Origin: ANME-2 cluster archaeon | GTDB taxonomy: Archaea; Halobacteriota; Methanosarcinia; Methanosarcinales; Methanocomedenaceae | Length of the DNA stretch: 40,151 nt | Assembly: GCA_014237145.1 (NCBI GenBank) | Contig: JAAXOC010000117.1 | Location: forward strand, 1-40,151 | Reading direction: 5' to 3' | Shown here: positions 33,565 through 40,151 of the stretch, piece after piece | Position numbering within the stretch: position 1 is the stretch's first letter | How the letters are laid out: every line of letters starts with the position of its first letter | Position numbers and translations under genes: made by a program | The notes under the pieces: generated by a model | Database searches by the model: none | The model's input: only the letters and a program-made list of their open reading frames with translations | What the model was told of the DNA's origin: nothing

Positions 33565-33987
33565 ATGACAATTGATAAACGCAGAAAAAGGACTGATGCA
33601 TGGCTTGATGAAGCAATATATGATTTTGATACTTGTAATGAACTTCATAAGCTCGGGAGATTTAATTGGGTATGTAACTGCTGCCAGCAGGTGGCAGAAA
33701 AATCCATTAAATCTTTATTCCTCTTAAATGGTATTGATTATCCATGGACACATAGTACTGTCGATTTGCTGGATGAATTAAATGAGACGTTGTCGATTGA
33801 AAATAAGGAATTTATTGCTTTGAGACATTGTGCAAGTGAGCTTGATCCGCATTATATTGAGACTCGCTATCCTGATGCAATTAGCGGCACTCAAGCACCG
33901 TATAAATACTACGATAACCAGCGAAGTGCACAGTGTCTGGAAAATGCTGGGAGGATACTTGAATGGGTGAGGAAACAGATTCAATAA
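33565..33987 (+). CDS. HEPN-domain toxin-like protein
   Basis: The 140-residue protein is a minimal HEPN of the HepT group: WLDEAIYDFDTCNELHKLGR, then WVCNCCQQVAEKSIKSLFLL and the conserved HYIETRYPDA near the end. HEPN toxins are RNases or are AMPylated by their MNT partner. ATG 33565 fits the family start; an upstream ATG at 33532 would add 11 residues. It overlaps the MNT gene by 25 bp. This pair has both frames intact, unlike the pair on the opposite strand at 34.5-35.2 kb. Confidence 0.8.
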   Translation: MTIDKRRKRTDAWLDEAIYDFDTCNELHKLGRFNWVCNCCQQVAEKSIKSLFLLNGIDYPWTHSTVDLLDELNETLSIENKEFIALRHCASELDPHYIETRYPDAISGTQAPYKYYDNQRSAQCLENAGRILEWVRKQIQ

Positions 33988-34286
33988 TCGGGCAGGTAAT
34001 CGCATATTGCAAAAGGGTAAATCAAAATTTTAAATTAAAGAGGGTTATATTGTTTGGATCAATGAGCAGGGGTGATTTTTATCCTCATAGTGATATTGAT
34101 CTTTTACTGATATCTGACGAGTTTCCAGATGACTGGTTTAACAGACAGGCCGAACTTTATTTTTTAAAAACTAAACGAATAGAGCCAATTGGATATACCA
34201 CAGATGAAATTCAAAATATGTTAAAGGAGGGGAATAATTTCATCGAAAATGTTTTGCGTGAAGGGAGGGATATTGAATTATTCTAA
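33963..34286 (+). CDS. MNT-type nucleotidyltransferase antitoxin
   Basis: The 107-residue protein shows the minimal nucleotidyltransferase signature ILFGSMSRGDFYPHSDIDLL, with both catalytic Asp of DID. MNT proteins in HEPN/MNT loci act as antitoxins, some by adding AMP to the HEPN toxin. The frame overlaps the HEPN gene upstream, so translation is coupled. Confidence 0.85.
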   Translation: MGEETDSIIGQVIAYCKRVNQNFKLKRVILFGSMSRGDFYPHSDIDLLLISDEFPDDWFNRQAELYFLKTKRIEPIGYTTDEIQNMLKEGNNFIENVLREGRDIELF

Positions 34287-34464
34287 CCTTGATGGTATGA
34301 ATTGAAACTACTACAAATCGTGGGGTCAAGGATTTAAATGAAATGGCAATCCCGGAAATGGATTTATTTATCGGACATAAATTAAGCTTGAACAATTTTT
34401 CACAATGATTTACAATTCATTTAATCGGTTTATAATTTTGTCTAAAAAATATGTTGTTGAGACA

Positions 34465-34557
34465 GTAGTCGCAAATTGTGACCTTGGTAAAGAAAAACCA
34501 GCCACAGCCCTGAAATACCCGGAGGGAGCCTCCTCCACTATGTCAGGTACTCACGTA
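34465..34557. repeat. Dispersed repeat family, copy 2
   Basis: This is a 93-bp partial copy: GTAGTCGCAAATTGTGACC through CCAGCCACAGCCCTGAAATA and GGAGGGAGCCTCC to ACTCACGTA. Its last bases coincide with the stop codon of the HEPN pseudogene on the minus strand. Confidence 0.75.
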
Positions 34558-34943
34558 TCCAGTTTTCGCAGTAGAAAATACTTGAACGCTTTAGCCATTT
34601 TAACTGCTTCTTCCGCCTCCTCTATCAGGCACTCAATAAAATCACCTGGGTACCTGATCTCAACGGCATATCCGGATAGAAGTTCAGCATTATCTGAAAG
34701 TTCCTCAAAATCAGGGTCCATTTCAATACAGATATTATTGATTCTTGTGAGGTCATGGGTTTTCTCAACAGTAACATCTTTGGAGGTAAGATAACTTTAT
34801 AAGTATTTTTCAGCACACTGCTGCGCATGAAAACATATCGCATCAGTGGGAGGATTCTCAGTTGATAAAACGATTTCTGCTGTCCTTAGATCATTTTCAG
34901 CCTTTTGTTTCCATTCATTCACCCATTTTGTCTTATCCGGCAT
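34551..34943 (-). pseudogene. HEPN toxin with one nonsense codon
   Basis: From ATG 34943 the frame reads MPDKTKWVNEWKQKAENDLR and CFHAQQCAEKYL, then TAA (34797-34799), and continues unbroken SYLTSKDVTVEKTHDLTRIN to VEIRYPGDF and a stop at 34551. The pattern QQCAEKYLK of HEPN proteins puts a Lys at the stop, so one AAA-to-TAA change is enough. It overlaps the end of the MNT gene by 11 bp. Without the downstream helices the HEPN domain cannot fold. Confidence 0.85.
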
Positions 34944-35250
34944 AAATGATCTTCCCCTCCCTCGCTACTGTGGTAGCAAGCGTATTGGCAATGCCAACTT
35001 CTTCATTATATTCATCTTCATGATAAACAAAAACATCGAGAGAGAAATCCCTGTTCGGGAAAAGACGCCGGACTGCAAGACTCCGCTTGTTTTTTGGACC
35101 TGGCATATCTGCAATGATTAGCAGGTCAAGGTCACTTTCCGGTCTGGCTGTTCCTTTTGCATGGGAACCGAAGAGGTATATCTTTTTTGGACGAACCTTT
35201 TTTACGATTATATCAGAGATCTCTTTTATCTTAGCCTCATCAAGTGTCAT
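34933..35250 (-). CDS. MNT-type nucleotidyltransferase antitoxin
   Basis: The 105-residue protein has the signature IYLFGSHAKGTARPESDLDL with catalytic Asp residues of DLD, plus a third acid in FSLDVFVY. It is the intact partner of the broken HEPN gene that follows and overlaps it. It is only distantly similar to the MNT at 33963-34286. Confidence 0.85.
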   Translation of the reverse strand: MTLDEAKIKEISDIIVKKVRPKKIYLFGSHAKGTARPESDLDLLIIADMPGPKNKRSLAVRRLFPNRDFSLDVFVYHEDEYNEEVGIANTLATTVAREGKIIYAG

Positions 35251-35317
35251 AATATGTCTCTTTGTAGGAATTGTTGGTAAATATTTGAATCTTTGGTTAA
35301 ATGATTTGCGTTTATAG

Positions 35318-35460
35318 GAGACCGTTACAATTCGTGTTGGTGAATTTAATTAAACCACAGATAAACACAGATGAACACAGATTTTCAGGTAGCGTATCCG
35401 CGTTTATCGGCGTTCGTCTGCGGTTAGTTTGATAATACCAACATGTAATGTGACGGTCTC
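35318..35460. mobile_element. 143-bp MITE with 8-bp target duplication
   Basis: The ends GAGACCGTTACAATTCGTG and CATGTAATGTGACGGTCTC are inverted repeats with four mismatches. A perfect direct repeat GTTTATAG flanks it (35310-35317 and 35461-35468). The interior holds AACCACAGATAAACACAGAT pairing with CGTCTGCGGTT sequences. It lies just upstream of the MNT gene and may affect its promoter. Confidence 0.9.
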
Positions 35461-35599
35461 GTTTATAGAATTTGCTTTACTACTGAAGTTTCTCTTTATC
35501 TGCCAGGAAATTTGATATGACCGATTCAGGGGAACTTTCTTACTTTTATTCATATTTCAGTGCAAATATTTTCGACATTATGCATTCTTTCCCAATCTT

Positions 35600-35845
35600 T
35601 TTAGTGCGTTTTGCCCTCGCGGGTAGGATTGTCGGCGGATTTGCACCCGTCCTGTGCGGCTTGCCGCACGCATAGGCTTTGGTGCTTCGCCACCAGTGGT
35701 AAACGCTGCTCACGCAGCGTAAACGTAAGGGATAAAATAGTAAGGGGCTACAACTCCTGCAAAAGGCGAAAGCCCAGGAAGTAGTAGCGTAGGCCAGAGA
35801 CGATGCTGAAGCAGTCCGCTAACCGCAGAACTTGACGTAGTTGAC
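35600..35845. other. GC-rich structured sequence of unknown function
   Basis: The stretch is far richer in GC than its surroundings and contains several strong stems: GTGCGGCTTGCCGCAC, GGTGCTTCGCCACC and ACGCTGCTCACGCAGCGT. No long reading frame crosses it. It leads directly into dispersed repeat copy 3. It may be a mobile-element end or a structured RNA; the strand is unknown. Confidence 0.4.
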
Positions 35846-35847
35846 AC

Positions 35848-35943
35848 GGCTACCACCGCGAAAGATCCGGTCGGAGCCCCCTCGCCCAGGTACTCAGATC
35901 GGTTGGAGCTACTTCATAGCTACCATGCCAGCTATCTTGAATC
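35848..35943. repeat. Dispersed repeat family, copy 3
   Basis: The part CCAGGTACTCAGATCGGTTG to AGCTATCTTGAATC matches the second half of copy 1 at 33117-33175. The preceding GGTCGGAGCCCCCTCG is equivalent to the GGAGGGAACCTCCCCC block. On the minus strand it would encode EVAPTDLSTWARG, also present in copy 1 as VAPTDVSTW-like sequence, so it may come from a coding gene end. Confidence 0.65.
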
Positions 35944-36080
35944 CCAAGTTTGACACTTTGATTTATTGCTGATTTGTAATCTTCATTTTTTATGTCCATA
36001 ATTCTTTTTTTCATGCTTTTTCCTGACAAATCAGAATACATTCTCGAAAAGAAAAAAGTGAAACGTGTCAAACTTGGGAT
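35941..36080. mobile_element. 140-bp MITE-like element
   Basis: The ends ATCCCAAGTTTGACAC and GTGTCAAACTTGGGAT are perfect 16-bp inverted repeats, continuing for a few more matched bases. The interior is AT-rich and non-coding. No target duplication is evident. It separates dispersed repeat copy 3 from the nuclease locus. Confidence 0.75.
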
Positions 36081-36180
36081 AAATTAAAATAGAGTCGTTT
36101 ATGTAATCATTATGAAAATCATTGTTTGATTATGGGAAATATTTGAATTTTTTTCTACTAAAATGAAGGAAGGGCATTTA

Positions 36181-36855
36181 ATGAAAAATTATGAAATACT
36201 AAAACATTATAAAAAAAGTGATTTAAGAAGATTAGCCAAAGGGAAAACATCGGAAATAGTCGGCATAGATTCTGAAAAGATATTGATAGATCTTAGCAAA
36301 GTCCTGGGAAATTATGAAAGCATAAGAAATAATGTTGAATTTAGAAAACCTCCTAATCATACCATTCTTGAAGTATTATTTGATGCACCGGATCATCGCG
36401 TCAAAATTGAAGATTTAAAACTATTAGTCACCAAAAAAATTGCTGAATATCAGAAAAATTCTAACGAGATTAACCTTGAGGATCCAAATAAAAAATACCG
36501 TTTATACACAGCTGTATTAAATGCAGCTTGGGATTATGAAGGAGATTTATTGCCTGCTGAGGCAAACATATTGAGAGTACTTAGAAATGAATTGAGTATT
36601 TCAAAGAAAGAACACCAGTATATGATGGCACATCCACAAATTAAAAGGTTATTTTTTGATGACGAAATGTATAGATATGAATTAGAATATCTCTCAAGAG
36701 AAGGCATAATTTTAGTATATAAACTGGACAATGATGATTATTTTATTTTATCAGATGAGACTGTGGATAGTTTAAAAGAGCTATGGGGAATCGAACTTGA
36801 ACATGATCAATTCATAAGATTAGTGGACAAATTTGATAACTTTGAACTTTCATAA
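36181..36855 (+). CDS. TerB-like N-terminal part of SAP/nuclease locus
   Basis: About 224 residues are encoded from ATG 36181, which has GGAAGG seven bases before it (ATG 36163 is the alternative). The middle, AVLNAAWDYEGDLLPAEANI and LRVLRNELSISKKEH, resembles TerB-like helical domains with their acidic metal-binding turn. The end, YELEYLSREGIILVYKLDND then YFILSDETVDSLKELWGIEL, looks like a winged helix. The TAA at 36853-36855 is followed in the same frame by SAP-like sequence and then the nuclease, so this may be the front part of one broken gene. The family could not be named. Confidence 0.55.
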   Translation: MKNYEILKHYKKSDLRRLAKGKTSEIVGIDSEKILIDLSKVLGNYESIRNNVEFRKPPNHTILEVLFDAPDHRVKIEDLKLLVTKKIAEYQKNSNEINLEDPNKKYRLYTAVLNAAWDYEGDLLPAEANILRVLRNELSISKKEHQYMMAHPQIKRLFFDDEMYRYELEYLSREGIILVYKLDNDDYFILSDETVDSLKELWGIELEHDQFIRLVDKFDNFELS

Positions 36856-36981
36856 ATATTAAAGAATTTCAATCTACCCATTTCAGGAAATCACGAAAAT
36901 AAAGTAAATCGAATTATTTTGGAAGAAATAAAACCAAGTGAAATATAATATTCTCTTCCTTCGTCTCAATTATCTTCCTAT

Positions 36982-37971
36982 TTGAAAAGAATCGACATAT
37001 CACAATCTGGAAAAAAAGAAGAAAAAATTTTAAAAATTATAGACCATTTCAAAAATAGTAGAGATATTGTAACAATACCACCTGTGAAAATTATTGACTT
37101 AGACATTGAAGATAAAAAATTATCTGAAGAAAAGAGAATTGATTTATTTTCTAACTTGACGACCCAACAGTTAAGCAATGTACTTGGAAAATTAAATCTA
37201 TTAAAATCGGGGCAAAAAGATATTTTAATTTATCGTTTGGCAAACTGTCAATATAATGAAATAACTATTCTGAATGTCACCAAATTGGATGATATCAAAT
37301 CCACATCACGAAAATTGGAGTTGCAGGTAAGTGGTACAAAAACCAATCTAATTAATGATCTGATTAGATATTATTCAGACCTAATAATCAAAGAAAGTAA
37401 ATTGCCTACAAAAGAATTAGCCAATTATTACATTGAACTGAGTTGCCAAGATGCTAGGATTTATCCACAAGCTGATAATTCAGAAGTAATAAGTACAGCA
37501 TCAATTGCCCTTGACTTTGAAAGAGTGACAAAGTATCTCTTCAAGAATGTTTTTAAGTTAGAAATAAAAACACAGAGATTTGGAAAAGAAGACCCTGACG
37601 GTATAATCAAAGACGATGAAGGAAATCTTTTCTTCTATGAATGCAAAACGGTGTTGAATCCCCCATATAAAATGCCAATCGCCCATCGATTGCAAATTAG
37701 AAATTATATTGAAAAGATTTCAAAAACAAAAGATAAAGAGAACTTTAAGGGGTATATTATAATCTCTCATAGTTTTTCAGATAATATCATGAATAAAATT
37801 GAAGCAGTAAATTCTCCACTAGATGCTCCTATCTGCGTTATCGAAGCAAGAGATTTGGCGGCATTTGCAAAGAAATGGGAGACTAATTTTCCCATAGATA
37901 CATTTCCAATAAAGCAAATTGTGAAAAATGGGATTGTTACACTGAAAGATTTTGACCAGGCTTTGCATTAA
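36982..37971 (+). CDS. SAP-motif PD-(D/E)XK nuclease-like protein
   Basis: The 329 residues from TTG 36982 contain SAP-like DNA-binding motifs (LSSYLKRIDISQSGKKEEKI before and at the start, LSNVLGKLNLLKSGQKD, LELQVSGTKTNLINDLIRYY), then a nuclease core: an Glu in FERVTKYLF, DPDGIIKDDEGN and FFYECKT, which fits D-(X)n-ExK. Such a core is typical of restriction-like endonucleases. No good ribosome binding site precedes the TTG; an in-frame TAA lies at 36946-36948, with another SAP-like peptide (NLPISGNHENKVNRII) upstream of it. The real gene probably began at 36181. An IS21 element starts about 75 bp after its stop. Confidence 0.55.
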   Translation: MKRIDISQSGKKEEKILKIIDHFKNSRDIVTIPPVKIIDLDIEDKKLSEEKRIDLFSNLTTQQLSNVLGKLNLLKSGQKDILIYRLANCQYNEITILNVTKLDDIKSTSRKLELQVSGTKTNLINDLIRYYSDLIIKESKLPTKELANYYIELSCQDARIYPQADNSEVISTASIALDFERVTKYLFKNVFKLEIKTQRFGKEDPDGIIKDDEGNLFFYECKTVLNPPYKMPIAHRLQIRNYIEKISKTKDKENFKGYIIISHSFSDNIMNKIEAVNSPLDAPICVIEARDLAAFAKKWETNFPIDTFPIKQIVKNGIVTLKDFDQALH

Positions 37972-38162
37972 TTCTGCCCGCCCACTTCTCGCCTTCACTC
38001 CACCCATATGCCCCCCAGCTCCACTTGCCCTTGTGATGTGGGGGCTGGTGGTCGCTTTAGAGGTGCCTCATGGATGCATGGGTATCCGTGGTGAAAATTC
38101 CCACTTAAAATTGACCCACCCTATATACAAAAATCCCCCTGTTTTATTGCAGGAGGTTTTGG

Positions 38163-39680
38163 GTGATCTCAATGGAAGATTGGATAACAATAAGGAACTT
38201 AAAGAAGCGGAATCCCAAAATGGGAACAAGAACAATTGCAAAACAACTCAATTTATCGAGAAACGCCGTAAGGAACGCGCTGCGATCAGAAGATCCACCA
38301 GCGTATAAAAGAAAGCCGTATATAAATCCAGAACTACAACCATTTCAGGAATATATCACTGAGCAATACTTTGTTAAGAAACTGAAAAGAAGTCGAGTTC
38401 TTAATGATCTGCAATCAAAGGGCTGTAAAGTTTCAAGTTCGGCGTTTTATAGGTACATTCAACAGTATAAGACCGAATTTACACGGGCCTATATGCGATA
38501 TGAAACAAAGCCAGGAGAACAAGGACAATTCGATTGGTCGCCATACACCGTAATGATTGAAGGCAAACAGGTCACGATCCAAGTATTCTGTTTAATTTTG
38601 GGGTGCAGTCGATATAGAACATACATGTATTCTCTATCCCAGACACAATCATCTGTGTTTGAAGCATTGGAAGAAGGTTTGAGCAGAATAGGAGGAGTTC
38701 CTGAAAGGATTCAGACTGATAATCATACAACACTATATGATGCAAAAAAAAAGGAGTGGAATCCAAGATATATTAGATTTGCCAACCATTATGGTTTCCA
38801 ACCATCCCGTTCAGAGGTTCGCCACCCCTGGTCCAAAGGAAAGGTAGAAAATCCATTTTTATACCTTGAAAACCACTTTATTGCCGATAATGAGTTTGAA
38901 TCCTTCGATGACTTCTCTTTGAAACTCCTAGACTTTGAAACACAGGTAAATCATCGTATCCACACAACAACAAAGAAAAAACCCATTGAATTGTTCAATC
39001 CCGAAGAAATGGCGGTGCTTTCTCCATTACCAAAAAACAGATTCATTGGTATTTTGGAAGAATTCCGCAAAGTTAGTTCTGATTGTTTAATTTCAGTTGG
39101 TGGAAACAGATACAGTGTACCTCATATCTTTGCAGGTAGAGATGTCTGGATACGAATTAGTCAGGGCAGATATATAGAAGTCTATTCCCAATCGAACAAA
39201 CTAATAGCAAAACATACCCTGGAAAGAACTGAGAAAGGCAAGATCTTCATGAATCAGGAGCACTTTCAAGGATACAGGGGGACTAAAGGAACATGGAACT
39301 TCTTATCACAACAATTCTTAACAATTGTCCCAGGACAGGAAGATTTTTTAAAGAAACTCAAAGCACAGAAACGGATCAATCCATCACGGCATCTTACACT
39401 AATTGTTGAAGCAGCCAAACACTTCAACAAGGGGGATATCAAGAATGTGATCCAGTTATGTGATAAATACAACGTTTACCGGGGCGATCTGTTTGTTGAT
39501 CTCTTACATCAAAATTCTGAACCTGTTTTCATTCCCAAACTGGATCAGGTAAATGATCTGTCGATCCTGAGTCCACCTGGTGTAATTCGTAGTTTAGATT
39601 CATATTGTACTGAAAACTTTGTAGAAAGATCAGGGGGGAGATATGAATGGATGATCTTGAGCACTATTTTGAAGAATTGA
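38163..39680 (+). CDS. istA: IS21 transposase IstA
   Basis: The 505-residue DDE transposase has an N-terminal helix-turn-helix (MGTRTIAKQLNLSRNAVRNA), then the catalytic core with Asp in GQFDWSPYTV, Asp in RIQTDNHTTLY and Glu in WSKGKVENPF, and a C-terminal β-barrel-like part (SVGGNRYSVPHIFAG). It forms dimers that cut and join element ends, with IstB choosing the target. GTG 38163 has AGGAGGT six bases ahead; ATG 38172 has GGGTGATC ahead; either is possible. The frame is intact. Confidence 0.93.
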   Translation: MISMEDWITIRNLKKRNPKMGTRTIAKQLNLSRNAVRNALRSEDPPAYKRKPYINPELQPFQEYITEQYFVKKLKRSRVLNDLQSKGCKVSSSAFYRYIQQYKTEFTRAYMRYETKPGEQGQFDWSPYTVMIEGKQVTIQVFCLILGCSRYRTYMYSLSQTQSSVFEALEEGLSRIGGVPERIQTDNHTTLYDAKKKEWNPRYIRFANHYGFQPSRSEVRHPWSKGKVENPFLYLENHFIADNEFESFDDFSLKLLDFETQVNHRIHTTTKKKPIELFNPEEMAVLSPLPKNRFIGILEEFRKVSSDCLISVGGNRYSVPHIFAGRDVWIRISQGRYIEVYSQSNKLIAKHTLERTEKGKIFMNQEHFQGYRGTKGTWNFLSQQFLTIVPGQEDFLKKLKAQKRINPSRHLTLIVEAAKHFNKGDIKNVIQLCDKYNVYRGDLFVDLLHQNSEPVFIPKLDQVNDLSILSPPGVIRSLDSYCTENFVERSGGRYEWMILSTILKN

Positions 39681-40151
39681 AACTAAAGCATATCCCTGAG
39701 ATCTATAAAGAAGAAGCTAAAATAGCAGCGGAAAAAAAACTCGATTATACAGAGTATTTGTCCAATCTCATTGAAAAAGAATATCAAGGTATGATTGAAC
39801 GCTCAGTTAACCAGAGAATACGTCGAGCTGGTTTTCCTTGTATAAAAACAATTGACGGATACGATTTTACATGCCAGCCAGAACTAAATGAGAAACTCAT
39901 AAGGAACCTTAATACGTTGGAATATCTTGATAATGCGATCAACATAATATTTGTCGGGCCACCTGGTATTGGCAAATCGCACCTATCGATTGGCTTGGCG
40001 ATAAAAGCTTGTGAGAAAAGAAAACGGGTCATGTTCTATACTGCCCAGGAACTTGTAGATGATCTGGCAAAAGCAAAATTAATGGGCTATCTTGGTCGGG
40101 AGTTATCCAAATTAGGAAGGATCGATCTTTTGGTATTGGATGAATTGGGAT
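39647..40151 (+). CDS. istB: IS21 helper ATPase IstB, 3' end outside window
   Basis: Translation from ATG 39647 (GGGGGGAG six bases upstream) gives MDDLEHYFEELKLKHIPEIY and, after a helical N-terminal domain, Walker A FVGPPGIGKSHL and Walker B LLVLDELG at the window edge. It overlaps istA by 34 bp. IstB is an AAA+ protein of the DnaC type that assembles on target DNA and recruits IstA. About 168 of roughly 250 residues are present. Confidence 0.93.
   Translation, partial: MDDLEHYFEELKLKHIPEIYKEEAKIAAEKKLDYTEYLSNLIEKEYQGMIERSVNQRIRRAGFPCIKTIDGYDFTCQPELNEKLIRNLNTLEYLDNAINIIFVGPPGIGKSHLSIGLAIKACEKRKRVMFYTAQELVDDLAKAKLMGYLGRELSKLGRIDLLVLDELG

Larger units (their letters stand above)
38046..40151 (+). 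mobile_element. IS21-family element, right part outside window
   Basis: The left end probably begins at the TGGTGGTCGC near 38046, followed by internal-repeat-type sequence GTGGTGAAAATTCCCAC and TTGACCCACC, common in IS21 ends. istA and istB follow in the usual overlapping order. The right end is beyond the window. Confidence 0.8.

Noticed and set aside
35600-35950. Cobalamin riboswitch or TnpB ωRNA
   Set aside because: GGTGCAAATCC on the minus strand and the stem-rich ending hinted at these, but the further conserved boxes, a downstream B12 gene or a TnpB frame are missing.
36853-36948. TAA read as a sense codon in this organism
   Set aside because: TAA ends intact conserved genes in the window such as rps11 and rpoD, so it cannot be generally reassigned.

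Overview
The window looks like the chromosome of a methanogen- or ANME-type euryarchaeon, probably related to Methanosarcinales/Methanomicrobia; genus cannot be set from sequence alone. The reasons are the archaeal gene order S13-S4-S11-RNA polymerase subunit D, a 4Fe-4S ferredoxin insertion in subunit D, coenzyme F420 genes (cofD, cofG), archaeal-type surface glycosylation genes, TATA boxes about 25 nt before start codons, and Shine-Dalgarno motifs of the GGTGAT type. Housekeeping blocks alternate with AT-rich, repeat-laden accessory blocks.

Layout. 1-3.2 kb: accessory debris (PIN and hicBA toxin-antitoxin genes, two of three SbcC C-terminal fragments, an ORF-less group II intron). 3.3-5.2 kb: an S9 peptidase. 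5.2-12.1 kb: a mobile-element zone with the third SbcC fragment, several MITEs, a truncated PIN pair, an IS110 element between two HEAT-repeat ORFs, and a broken HEPN gene. 12.3-15.6 kb: a UvrD-type helicase fused to an Fe-S nuclease. 15.8-18.7 kb: the S13/S4/S11/RpoD operon, a 95-bp tandem repeat and tRNA-Leu(GAG). 19-24 kb: small regulators, an AAA_14 ATPase, an RNA ligase and two TA pairs with broken toxins, set among repeated pieces of neighbouring genes. 24.1-27.9 kb: cofD facing a K+ channel, an RCK protein and cofG. 28-33 kb: a glycosyltransferase-flippase fusion, a DUF2298 membrane protein and a second flippase-like protein. 33.2-36.1 kb: AbrB, two HEPN/MNT pairs and more MITEs. 36.2-38 kb: a TerB-like/SAP/PD-(D/E)XK nuclease locus with two in-frame stops. 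38-40.15 kb: an IS21 element running off the window.

Two themes stand out. First, in five toxin-antitoxin loci the antitoxin frame is intact while the toxin is broken, each in a different way (truncation, MITE insertion, nonsense codon). Second, at least seven hairpin or MITE-like elements can be delimited from their terminal inverted repeats, two of them with perfect 8-bp target duplications. The best candidate for an undescribed system is the locus at 36181-37971: one continuous reading frame, apart from two TAA codons, joining a TerB-like region, about four SAP-like motifs and a nuclease core.
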